DNA of 64,000 nucleotides from Legionella sheltonii (GTDB lineage: Bacteria > Pseudomonadota > Gammaproteobacteria > Legionellales > Legionellaceae), in assembly GCF_026191355.1 (NCBI RefSeq), contig NZ_JAPHOQ010000008.1, positions 169,118 to 233,117 of the forward strand. Reading direction: 5' to 3'. This document shows positions 1 to 7,916 of this stretch, one piece after another. Under the pieces are notes generated by a model. That model was not told where the DNA came from, ran no database searches, and was given only the letters and a program-made list of their open reading frames with translations. How positions within the stretch are numbered: the stretch's first letter is position 1; every line of letters starts with the position of its first letter. A program made the position numbers and the translations under genes.

Positions 1-1
1 A

Positions 2-781
2 CAATGGATAAATGCCTTTAATAAAAAAATACAATTACGGATCTGGGATGCATCGGGGGCTCCTAGATTACAAAAAGTAGTAGACTCCTATTTTCGTACG
101 GTGGATGGCGCCTTGATTTGCTTTGATCTCTCACAAAAGGGATCGTTACAGAATACCAAAGAATATATTGAGCGTTTACGGTCAGCTAAAAAAAATGTAC
201 CTATACTACTCGTGGGTTGTAAAGCAGATATCACCCATCGTCGAGAAATACCCACCGAACAGGCACAGCAATTCGCCGATGAATTGGGACTTGCTTATTT
301 AGAAGTTTCTGCCCTCAAAAAAGCAAATATTGAGCAACCGTTTACCCAGATCCTTGAGCAAATATATATTTCTACGCAGCTGAATAAGGTAAAGCCTAGC
401 TTAGAAGCGTATTTCCATGAGTATTTAAAATTAACTAATCCCAGAAACTATGCCGGTTTTTTTATAGACCAAGGTGTGTTGTTAAGTAAAGGTGATGAGA
501 AGCTACAAGAAGAATTCAAAACTCATTTTAAACAATTATTTGATTACAAAAATGTGAAGGAGTTAGTTGCGTTTTGTAGAACAGCATCGGAGCTTATGGA
601 AAGAGGGAGTGAGTTTTATAAGCGGGACAATCCTGTTTTGAGTGGCTTTGTTTCAAGTCCGCTTACAAAAATATTAAAACAAACATTAAATGTGCTAACC
701 AATGTGTTAGGGGAGATGTTGGGTTTAGCTAGCGCAAAAGAACTGATTTATCCGAAAAGTACGATGACCAATGTTCTTTAA
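2..781 (+). CDS. Rab/Ras-like small GTPase domain protein, 5' end outside window
   Basis: The frame is open from the window edge, so this is the 3' part of a gene; the GTG at 101 is internal and not the start. Residues read from base 2 onward resemble the second half of a Rab fold: a G3-like WDASG where Rabs have WDTAGQE, a strand like ALICFDLS, a G4-like GCKAD where Rabs have NKxD, and a G5-like SAL. A C-terminal extension of about 130 residues follows, helical by eye and without a membrane segment. The catalytic Gln after the G3 glycine is Ala and the G4 Asn is Cys, so nucleotide handling is probably altered. Rab-like proteins in Legionella are usually regarded as host-acquired effector candidates; that role is inferred here. 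The P-loop and switch I lie outside the window. Confidence 0.75.
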   Translation, partial: QWINAFNKKIQLRIWDASGAPRLQKVVDSYFRTVDGALICFDLSQKGSLQNTKEYIERLRSAKKNVPILLVGCKADITHRREIPTEQAQQFADELGLAYLEVSALKKANIEQPFTQILEQIYISTQLNKVKPSLEAYFHEYLKLTNPRNYAGFFIDQGVLLSKGDEKLQEEFKTHFKQLFDYKNVKELVAFCRTASELMERGSEFYKRDNPVLSGFVSSPLTKILKQTLNVLTNVLGEMLGLASAKELIYPKSTMTNVL

Positions 782-885
782 CTACGAAACCCATCAGGAC
801 ATTCATTTGCATGAGCCTATGCTGACCGAAAAGCATGTCTTGAGTTGGTCTATGTCTATCAGGTGAAGAAAATAGGTCAAAATAT

Positions 886-986
886 CCCCTCACCCTAACC
901 CTCTCCCACGAGTGGGGGAGGGGATTTTTAATGTTATCTAAATATTATTTCACCTACACCCCACCTTGGGGGAGAGGGTTAGGGGG
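886..986. repeat. Palindromic CCCTCACCCTAACCC-type intergenic repeat
   Basis: Two G/C-rich arms face each other. CCCCTCACCCTAACCCTCTC begins at 886 and its near reverse complement ends at 986, and each arm contains a smaller hairpin such as CTCCCACGAGTGGGGGAG. A related copy lies at 27541-27646. It sits between the convergent GTPase and dsbA genes and could act as a bidirectional terminator or a REP-like element. Confidence 0.6.
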
Positions 987-1031
987 TATTTACCGCATCG
1001 CCACCCTTACGGCCAGCATGCATAAGGCAGA

Positions 1032-1640
1032 TTACCCTTTGCGAGAGAGGTAATTCAGTATTTCCAGTAAACGTTCCGGACTCCCTGCCATTTGTAAATC
1101 AGTTTTATATTTATTATTCACTACAAAAGCGGGGACCGCATTAATTTGATAAGTGCCCATGAGGCTCATTCCATTTTGCACACGCATATCGATTGTTGGC
1201 GAATTTTCAAAGGCACTTTTTGCAATTTCCTTATCAACCCCTTGAGTAATAAAGAAATTGATCATCGCTTGTTTTGATTCTAACGGTTTTTTCTCTACTT
1301 GTATGGCTTTAAAGAGTAATGGATCCATTTTATCCGAAAGTGCCAGTGTTTTTGCAGTGTAGTAGGCCTTGGCATAAAGCTCCCAAGTAGGCTTGAAGAC
1401 GACAGGGACGCGTTCGAATTGGATGTTATTACCCATTTTACTCACCCATTCATCTAAAGGTGCTTCTATTTTATAACACCAAGGACAGCCATAACTAAAA
1501 AACTCTTCAATAATGGGGGTTTTATTTTTATTGGTGGCTTGGGGATTACTCACAACTTGATAATCCTTACCTTCAACAAATGAAGCGGCTAGAGCCATTG
1601 CGGGCAAGAGCAAGAATACAGCGATTAATTTTTTTAACAT
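1032..1640 (-). CDS. dsbA: Thiol:disulfide interchange protein DsbA-like
   Basis: This is a 202-residue periplasmic thioredoxin-fold oxidase. A signal peptide covers about residues 1-19 (hydrophobic stretch ending ALA). The active site is C52-P-W-C55 within FFSYGCPWCY, and the cis-proline loop is seen at NAVPAF. The usual DsbA length is about 200 residues. It would introduce disulfides into exported proteins and be reoxidised by DsbB. It lies 11 bp downstream of the cytochrome c4 gene on the same strand, so the two are probably cotranscribed. A Shine-Dalgarno-like AGGAAA precedes the ATG. Legionella encodes several DsbA paralogues and which one this is was not resolved. Confidence 0.9.
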   Translation of the reverse strand: MLKKLIAVFLLLPAMALAASFVEGKDYQVVSNPQATNKNKTPIIEEFFSYGCPWCYKIEAPLDEWVSKMGNNIQFERVPVVFKPTWELYAKAYYTAKTLALSDKMDPLLFKAIQVEKKPLESKQAMINFFITQGVDKEIAKSAFENSPTIDMRVQNGMSLMGTYQINAVPAFVVNNKYKTDLQMAGSPERLLEILNYLSRKG

Positions 1641-1651
1641 AATTTAATTTC

Positions 1652-2251
1652 CTAATGTAACCCTTCAATATAATGTGCTACTGCTTCCATATCATCTTGG
1701 CTCATTCTACTACTAATATCTTGCATGATATGGTTTAAATCATTTTTTCTCTTACCGTCTTTAAATGCATTGAGTTGCAAAACGGTATAAGCAGCATGTT
1801 GCCCCGAAAGCACCGGAAAGCCCGCTTGGGAGTTACCTGTCCCTTTAGGACCATGACAGGCAATACATGCTGTAATCCTTTTTGTAAAATCTCCACCACG
1901 GTAAATCTGCTCACCACGGGTGAGAAATTTTTCAGGGGTGCTGCCTTGAGCAAGAGGCATTTTAGCATAATATGCTGCCAAGTCATCCATGTCCTGCTCG
2001 TTCAGCATCGCAACAATAGCCTGCATGGTAGGAACATTGCGAAGGGTACCCTCTTTGATGTCTTTAAGCTGTTTTATAAAATATTTGGGATGTTGTCCTG
2101 CGATATTAGGCCAATCAGGATTGGGACTATTGCCTTGTGGACCATGACATGCGGTACAAACAGCTGCTTTATTTGCAACGGAGTTAGCATTTTCTTGGGC
2201 AAAAAGGGTGAGTGGTACACCGAGAAGAAAAGTGAGTACAAATTTTTTCAT
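1652..2251 (-). CDS. Cytochrome c4, diheme
   Basis: The 199-residue protein starts with a signal peptide (residues 1 to about 19). It carries two class I heme c sites, C32-x-x-C-H36 and C129-x-x-C-H133, in two similar halves, which is the cytochrome c4 architecture. Candidate axial methionines are in PTMQAI (near residue 76) and HIMQDI near the C terminus. It would carry electrons in the periplasm to terminal oxidases. It is followed by dsbA on the same strand and is divergent from engB, an arrangement common in gammaproteobacteria. Confidence 0.93.
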   Translation of the reverse strand: MKKFVLTFLLGVPLTLFAQENANSVANKAAVCTACHGPQGNSPNPDWPNIAGQHPKYFIKQLKDIKEGTLRNVPTMQAIVAMLNEQDMDDLAAYYAKMPLAQGSTPEKFLTRGEQIYRGGDFTKRITACIACHGPKGTGNSQAGFPVLSGQHAAYTVLQLNAFKDGKRKNDLNHIMQDISSRMSQDDMEAVAHYIEGLH

Positions 2252-2322
2252 CGATTTCTCATAATAAATTCTTGAAGTAATGGTACACTGCCTTGGTTGA
2301 AATCCGAAATATTATAATTCAT

Positions 2323-2925
2323 ATGTCAGAAAATCCTTATTCTAAAGCAATATTCTTAAAAAGTGCTGCACGCGTATCCCATCTGCCCGAGGACTCAGGA
2401 TATGAAGTTGCTTTTGCCGGCCGCTCCAATGCCGGCAAGTCAAGTGCCTTAAACTGTTTAACCGGCATCAAAAATTTGGCACGAACCAGTAAAACACCCG
2501 GCCGCACCCAATTAATTAACTTATTTGAGATCGATACAGAGCGTCGTCTTGTTGATTTACCCGGCTATGGCTATGCCAAAGTCGCCTTACAAGTGAAAAT
2601 GGATTGGCAAAAAAATTTAGCACATTATCTTGAAGTCAGAAAAAGCTTAAAAGGGTTGATCTTATTAATGGACATCCGTCATCCGTTAAAGGATTTGGAC
2701 GTGATGATGATCGATTGGGCTTTGGAGCGAGAGCTTCCGGTACATATTTTACTGACTAAGTCGGATAAATTAAGCCGCAGCGATGTAAAGAACACCCTAT
2801 TAAAAGTACGCAAGCATTATGACTTGGCGGAGCATTTAATCACCGTGCAATCTTTTTCTTCCTTGAAGAAAGAAGGGGTTGCGGAATTGATTGCTTTGCT
2901 CAATCAATGGTTTGAATTAGTGTAG
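2323..2925 (+). CDS. engB: Ribosome biogenesis GTP-binding protein EngB/YsxC/YihA
   Basis: From the ATG at 2323 (MSENPYSK) the product is 200 residues, the usual EngB length. A TTG at 2293 would add ten residues but has no clear ribosome site. G1 is GRSNAGKSS, G3 is DLPGYGYAK and G4 is TKSDK. EngB is an essential GTPase for large-subunit assembly. Its stop codon lies inside a strong hairpin that separates it from the convergent purE. Confidence 0.94.
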   Translation: MSENPYSKAIFLKSAARVSHLPEDSGYEVAFAGRSNAGKSSALNCLTGIKNLARTSKTPGRTQLINLFEIDTERRLVDLPGYGYAKVALQVKMDWQKNLAHYLEVRKSLKGLILLMDIRHPLKDLDVMMIDWALERELPVHILLTKSDKLSRSDVKNTLLKVRKHYDLAEHLITVQSFSSLKKEGVAELIALLNQWFELV

Positions 2926-2948
2926 TCTGGTTGCAAGCAACCGGACTA
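2923..2948. terminator. Hairpin between convergent engB and purE
   Basis: TAGTCTGGTTGC pairs with GCAACCGGACTA (12 bp with one G-T pair) around a very short loop. It overlaps the engB stop codon. No clear T-run follows on either side, so a bidirectional terminator role is a guess from position. Confidence 0.4.
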
Positions 2949-2991
2949 CAAACTGGATGGAGAGATGAATTTTCTATAATCCATTCTCTAG

Positions 2992-3492
2992 TTAGCCCTT
3001 AATTTCCGCATTGTCCAATACTTTTTCTGCTTGAGCGGCACGATATTTTTTAATCGCCTCGCGATACTCGGGATACTTATTGCCCAGGATCGTTACTGCC
3101 AAAATTGCCGCATTGATAGCGCCTGCTTTCCCCACTGCAAGAGTGCCTACGGGGATTCCTGCGGGCATTTGGACTATGGATAACAGTGCATCAAGACCAT
3201 TCGTGAAGGTCGATGAGGGCATGGGGACACCTAAAACAGGTACTATGGTTTTCGCAGCAACAACACCGGGCAAATGCGCTGCGCCACCTGCTGCAGCGAT
3301 AAAGAGTTCTACGCCACGTTGTTCTGCTGATTTGAGATAATCGAATAACGCATCGGGGGTGCGGTGTGCGGATAAAGCACGTACCTCATGAGGAATATTA
3401 AATTGTTCCAGAGTTAAGCTGGCTTCTTCCATAATGGCCCAATCCGATTTCGAGCCCATCAGTATTGATACAAGTATATTTGACATATTCAC
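2992..3492 (-). CDS. purE: PurE class I, N5-carboxyaminoimidazole ribonucleotide mutase (operon copy)
   Basis: The 166-residue protein shows the class I PurE signatures GSKSDW at the N terminus, SAHRTPD with the catalytic His, and [10 protein letters not shown]. It converts N5-CAIR to CAIR. It is the last gene of the purL-to-purE operon, 5 bp after purN, and no purK follows. A second class I purE, joined to purK, lies at 44203-44706. The two proteins are clearly paralogues rather than a recent duplication, as they differ in many positions outside the motifs. It ends at the convergent engB hairpin. Confidence 0.93.
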   Translation of the reverse strand: MNMSNILVSILMGSKSDWAIMEEASLTLEQFNIPHEVRALSAHRTPDALFDYLKSAEQRGVELFIAAAGGAAHLPGVVAAKTIVPVLGVPMPSSTFTNGLDALLSIVQMPAGIPVGTLAVGKAGAINAAILAVTILGNKYPEYREAIKKYRAAQAEKVLDNAEIKG

Positions 3493-3497
3493 CTCTA

Positions 3498-4088
3498 TTA
3501 TTTACATGGAGCCTTGTCGGAAGTTGCAATGGTGTATATCGCTTCAATCAAAGCCTCTCCTTCCAGTTCCTGTACTCTGGTTTTCAACAACTCGGGAGTA
3601 TCGCCTGCCAAAACAGGGCATTTCTTTTGTACAATAATTGGGCCAGCATCGACCTGTTCCGTGACAAAGTGCACGGTGCAGCCAGTTTCAATTTCAGCCC
3701 CATCTAAAACGGCTTGGTGCACATCCAGGTTCATTAATCCTGCATAAGCAGGCAATAAAGAAGGATGAACGTTGATTATTTTATGTTCCCAATTCGCGAC
3801 AAACTCAGCAGATAATATACGCATATAGCCAATTAAAACAATGAGCTCTATGCAATGTTGTTTGAGTATCTCGGATAACGAATGGTCAAAATCGCTGCGA
3901 CTTAATCCCTGAGGATTAATAAACAGGGATTTGAGTCCGAAATTTTCTGCTTTTTCCAAAATGGGAGCATCTGCTTTATTGCTTAAAACCAGCTCGATTG
4001 TTGCAGGTAAACGCTGCTGCTTTATTGCAGCAACCACGGCGTTTAAATTAGTACCGCGAGTGGAACCAAGTACGGCAATGCGAATCAT
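3498..4088 (-). CDS. purN: Phosphoribosylglycinamide formyltransferase
   Basis: The 196-residue product has the N-terminal nucleotide-binding loop STRGTNLNAV and the catalytic N-x-HPSLLP segment (NVHPSLLPAYAGL). The conserved aspartate is in HFVTEQVDAGPI. It transfers the formyl group from 10-formyl-THF to GAR, step 3 of purine synthesis. Its ATG overlaps the end of purD by 4 bp (ATGA), which points to translational coupling. Confidence 0.93.
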   Translation of the reverse strand: MIRIAVLGSTRGTNLNAVVAAIKQQRLPATIELVLSNKADAPILEKAENFGLKSLFINPQGLSRSDFDHSLSEILKQHCIELIVLIGYMRILSAEFVANWEHKIINVHPSLLPAYAGLMNLDVHQAVLDGAEIETGCTVHFVTEQVDAGPIIVQKKCPVLAGDTPELLKTRVQELEGEALIEAIYTIATSDKAPCK

Positions 4089-5401
4089 GAGGCGCGTATC
4101 CTTTGCATATGATCAATACGTTGCTGAATTAATTGTTGTGTACCGATGTCTTCACGATGAAATAAAGGCCCTTCAATGGATGAAATTTCACCTTCCGCTT
4201 TTATTTCAGCAGCGACAATGGAATCGGCAATTCCTACATAAGCTGCAGTACGCGAACCTTCAGCAATGATTTGCTGATCGACCTGATTGACTGAAGAAAG
4301 GTAGAGATGATCCTGGCAAACTACTTTTGAAAAATCAACGACAAAATTCTTCTTTGGGGTATCAGGATAGCCTTCAGGAACTGCATATTTACACACTGTT
4401 GCCTGTTTGGAAAATCGGACCTTATCATCGCTTAAGTTGCCATGAATCATTGCTTGGCAAACGGTAACAAAATCAGATTCTAAAATCGATAATACATTTA
4501 ATGATTCGGGATCGCCAAAGCGGGCGTTAAATTCAATGACATAAATTCCGTTTTTAGTCGCAATAAAGCTGCCATATAAAATGCCAATATAAGGTTCATC
4601 ATATTCAGAAGACAATGCCTGAAAGACAGCGTTGTTAATCGCTAGGGCTTCGTGTACGTCGTGAGGCGTTAAAAAAGGCAAGCGATGGTCGGTGTCTGAA
4701 TAACTGCCCATACCGCCCGTATTAGGACCTCGATCGCCGTTATAAGCGCGTTTATGATCTTGCACTAAAGGCATGGGGATGAGTTTTTTGCCATCAGCAA
4801 AACACATGAAGGAAAATTCCTGGCCAATGAGTTTTTCTTCGATGAGAATCGTTTGCTTTTTATCAAGAATTTCCTGACAAAAAAGTAAGGCCTCCGCAAT
4901 TGAGTGCAAATGCTCCCCTGCGACTTTAACCCCTTTGCCCCCCATTAAGCCATTGGCTTTAATGACGTAATTGCCTTCCCCAAGCTCAGAGAGGAATGTT
5001 TCAACTTGATTGAGTGTGGTAAATTTTTGATAACGTGGCAGACCGGCAATATGATGCTTTTTCATTAAATCACGGGCAAACTCTTTAGAGGTTTCAATTT
5101 GCGCCAATTCTTTTTTCGGGCCGATGGTTGGAATTCCTGCTTGCCATAATGCATCCGCCATGCCTTGTTCAAGAGGGGCTTCTGGGCCAATAATCGCTAA
5201 TTCAATATGCCAGTGTTTTGCCTTAGAGACAACGGCAGCGCAATCGGTAATATCTCCAGCAGCATAGTGCTCCGTGAGATGATGGATGCCTGGGTTGATT
5301 GCCGTCCCATAACAAAATAATGAAGGTCGTTGTGGTGAGCGGTGTAGTGCTTTGATGAGTGCATGCTCACGCGCACCAGAACCGATAACAAGAATGTTCA
5401 T
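4085..5401 (-). CDS. purD: Phosphoribosylamine-glycine ligase
   Basis: The 438-residue ATP-grasp enzyme begins MNILVIGSGAREHAL, the usual PurD start. It contains the GLMGGKGV loop, the DHKRAYNGDRGPNTGGMGS segment and the FNARFGDPE metal-site region. It makes GAR, step 2 of the pathway. It overlaps purF by 4 bp upstream and purN by 4 bp downstream. Confidence 0.95.
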   Translation of the reverse strand: MNILVIGSGAREHALIKALHRSPQRPSLFCYGTAINPGIHHLTEHYAAGDITDCAAVVSKAKHWHIELAIIGPEAPLEQGMADALWQAGIPTIGPKKELAQIETSKEFARDLMKKHHIAGLPRYQKFTTLNQVETFLSELGEGNYVIKANGLMGGKGVKVAGEHLHSIAEALLFCQEILDKKQTILIEEKLIGQEFSFMCFADGKKLIPMPLVQDHKRAYNGDRGPNTGGMGSYSDTDHRLPFLTPHDVHEALAINNAVFQALSSEYDEPYIGILYGSFIATKNGIYVIEFNARFGDPESLNVLSILESDFVTVCQAMIHGNLSDDKVRFSKQATVCKYAVPEGYPDTPKKNFVVDFSKVVCQDHLYLSSVNQVDQQIIAEGSRTAAYVGIADSIVAAEIKAEGEISSIEGPLFHREDIGTQQLIQQRIDHMQRIRAS

Positions 5402-6900
5402 TCAATGTCCTCTTTTTTTGGGGAAATACCTCTACTTGTTTCACGTTGTAGTTCAAGTTGATTCATTTTTTCTGCAGTGAGCTTTTTACAAAAGTAATCG
5501 CCATCCATACACGCCATGCAGGGTTTCTTGATTTGATGTTCCCCCCGACGCGTTACGGCTTCAATCAAGTCCTCGTGGGATTGATAGAGTAACGCATCCA
5601 CCCCGAGATAGTTGGCAATTTCATCCTCACTTTGATTTGCAGCAATTAACTCTTTGCGTGAGGGAATATCAATTCCACTAAAGCAGGGATTTTTAAGTGC
5701 GGGTGACGTGGAGGCAAAATAAATTTGTTTCGCTCCAGACTCTCTTACCATTTTGACAATTTCGCGAGAGGTGGTGCCTCGAACAATACTGTCATCGATA
5801 ATCATGACTATTTTATTTTTAATTTCCGTTGGTTGCGGGGTTAGTTTGTAACGAATATTCCGACTTCTGGCCTTTTGATTGGGCATAATAAACGTACGGC
5901 CTATAAAAGGATTTTTATACAGCCCCTCAGAATACCGGACCCCTAATTCGCTGGCAAAAGACAACGCGGCGGTATTGGCCGTGAACGGCGCAGGGATAAC
6001 AATATCTGGGATAAGATCGGGATGCTTTTTCTTCCATTGGATCGCCAAATTCTGTCCCATCCGCAAACGCGAACGGTAAACACTGACGTTATTGAGCGTT
6101 GCATCTGGGCGGGCGAAATAAACATATTCGAAAACACAAGGTCTGAATTCTTGCGTCTTCAAAACGCGGCGGTGCATCGTACCCTTTAAATCAATAAAGG
6201 CAACTTCGCCAGGTAAAATATCTCCTTTGGGCTCAAAGCCTAAGGCATAAAAAGGGGTGGTTTCTGATGCAAAAATTGTATCTACAGTTCCATCAGGATT
6301 TTCACGTGTTCCCCAAACTAAAGGGCGAATCCCGTGGGGGTCACGAAAGGCAACCAGTCCCTTGCCAATAATCACAGAAACAATCGAATAAGCTCCTTCC
6401 ATGCGTTCAAAAATATGTGAGACTGCTTTGGTCAGTAGCTCGAAAAAGCTTTCATTGTTTTCCTCATTACTGGCGGCATTACTGGCCAGATTATCGGCAA
6501 GCATCAGTAATAGGGCTTCCGAATCGAGGGACGTGTTGAGATGTCGATGTTGTTTTAAACGAATTTCATCGGCCAACTCTTGGTAATTCGACAAATTGCC
6601 ATTATGTGCCAGCGCTATGCCACGGGGGCTGCCAATCCATAAGGGTTGGACATCGGTTTCCGTATAACCGCCTGCGGTAGGATAACGAACATGACCAATG
6701 CCGATATTACCCATGAGCGGGGAAACATTGTCTGGCGTAAAAATTTCACGTACCAAACCCAATCCATGTTTGGTGTAGAACCGCTGATCACAAGTCAGGA
6801 TGCCAGCGGCATCCTGACCTCGATGTTGTAAATGGATAAGACTCTCATATAATTCAGAGGCTACTGGTTCGTGACTGTAAATACCTACTATCCCACACAT
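5398..6900 (-). CDS. purF: Amidophosphoribosyltransferase
   Basis: The 500-residue enzyme starts MCGIVGIYS, so the nucleophile Cys2 is exposed after Met removal and there is no propeptide. The PRPP loop is VMIIDDSIVRGTT. Four cysteines match the iron-sulfur ligands known from Bacillus PurF: one in PCVFEYVYFARPD, one in NPCFSGID, and a C-x-x-C in PCMACMDGDYFC near the C terminus. E. coli PurF lacks these. It commits PRPP to purine synthesis. It lies 8 bp after purC and overlaps purD. Confidence 0.95.
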   Translation of the reverse strand: MCGIVGIYSHEPVASELYESLIHLQHRGQDAAGILTCDQRFYTKHGLGLVREIFTPDNVSPLMGNIGIGHVRYPTAGGYTETDVQPLWIGSPRGIALAHNGNLSNYQELADEIRLKQHRHLNTSLDSEALLLMLADNLASNAASNEENNESFFELLTKAVSHIFERMEGAYSIVSVIIGKGLVAFRDPHGIRPLVWGTRENPDGTVDTIFASETTPFYALGFEPKGDILPGEVAFIDLKGTMHRRVLKTQEFRPCVFEYVYFARPDATLNNVSVYRSRLRMGQNLAIQWKKKHPDLIPDIVIPAPFTANTAALSFASELGVRYSEGLYKNPFIGRTFIMPNQKARSRNIRYKLTPQPTEIKNKIVMIIDDSIVRGTTSREIVKMVRESGAKQIYFASTSPALKNPCFSGIDIPSRKELIAANQSEDEIANYLGVDALLYQSHEDLIEAVTRRGEHQIKKPCMACMDGDYFCKKLTAEKMNQLELQRETSRGISPKKEDIE

Positions 6901-6908
6901 TGGTTATG

Positions 6909-7916
6909 TTATCCCAAGTAATTTGCAATATGGCGCATGATCCGTTGCTCAGCAGGTTCTTTATGTTCCGCAAAGCTGAACTTTTTACCTGTGATTCGTT
7001 CATACAACTGAATGTAGCGTGATGAGAGCTCTTCAATTAATTCTTGTGGTGCTTGCGGAAGTTGCTCATCATGATAAGGGTCTGAATTTTTTGCAAACCA
7101 CAGTCGCAAGAATTCCTTATCAATATTTTCGGGTTCTAATCCTGCGGTAATGCGGTCATGATAACTGTCGGCAAGCCAATAACGACTAGAGTCGGGTGTA
7201 TGGATTTCATCCACTACGATAATGTTCCCCTCTGCATCACGGCCAAACTCATATTTGGTATCTACTAGAATCAAACCATGATTTTTAGCGATTTCAGCAC
7301 CACGTTGAAACAGTTTCAGTGCTAAAGCACTGGCTTCGAACCAATCCGCTTCGCTCATCCATCCCTCAGAAATAATTTCAGCTGGCGCAATAGGGCGGTC
7401 ATGAATTTTTTCTTTAGTGGTTGGCGTCAAAACCGGCTGTTCCAATTGCTGGTTTTTTCTTAATCCTTCAGGAAAAGTAATCCCACAATATTCACGCACC
7501 CCATTTTGATATTGAGTCCAAAGCGAAGTACCGGTTGTGCCACTAATATAACCTCTTACTACAAATTCAATCGGAAAAACGGAGCATTTTTTGGCAATAA
7601 CCACATTAGGATCAGGAACCGCAATGATGTGATTAGGAACAAGATTTTTGGTCTGTTCAAACCACCACGCACTGGTTAAATTAAGTACCGCACCTTTGTA
7701 AGGGATGAGGGCTAGATGCCGATCAAAGGCGGTGAGCCTATCAGTAGTAACGAGCATGAGGTAATTACCCAAATCATATGCATCTCTTACTTTTCCTTGA
7801 TATTTTTTGCCTACAGGTAAATTCGTTTGATCCAAGCAAAAAGCTAAAGCCTCTCGAATTTCGTTGTCATAACGCGTGGTTGTATCGGTAGCATTCATGA
7901 GCATAGGGATTTCCAA
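6909..7916 (-). CDS. purC: SAICAR synthetase, long form
   Basis: The product is up to 335 residues. It shows GKVRDAYDLG and TTDRLTAFDR, the strand FPIEFVVRGY(I)SG, and the EIHTPDSSRYW motif of SAICAR synthases. It is longer than the ~240-residue E. coli enzyme and closer to the ~300-residue yeast-type form. The first ATG (7916) lies about 50 bp inside the end of purQ; ATGs at 7904 and 7898 are alternatives, and none has a strong ribosome site. Confidence 0.92.
   Translation of the reverse strand: MEIPMLMNATDTTTRYDNEIREALAFCLDQTNLPVGKKYQGKVRDAYDLGNYLMLVTTDRLTAFDRHLALIPYKGAVLNLTSAWWFEQTKNLVPNHIIAVPDPNVVIAKKCSVFPIEFVVRGYISGTTGTSLWTQYQNGVREYCGITFPEGLRKNQQLEQPVLTPTTKEKIHDRPIAPAEIISEGWMSEADWFEASALALKLFQRGAEIAKNHGLILVDTKYEFGRDAEGNIIVVDEIHTPDSSRYWLADSYHDRITAGLEPENIDKEFLRLWFAKNSDPYHDEQLPQAPQELIEELSSRYIQLYERITGKKFSFAEHKEPAEQRIMRHIANYLG

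Noticed and set aside
1775..2275. 166-codon plus-strand frame opposite cytochrome c4
   Set aside because: It lies fully antisense to a gene with two heme motifs and has no motif of its own.
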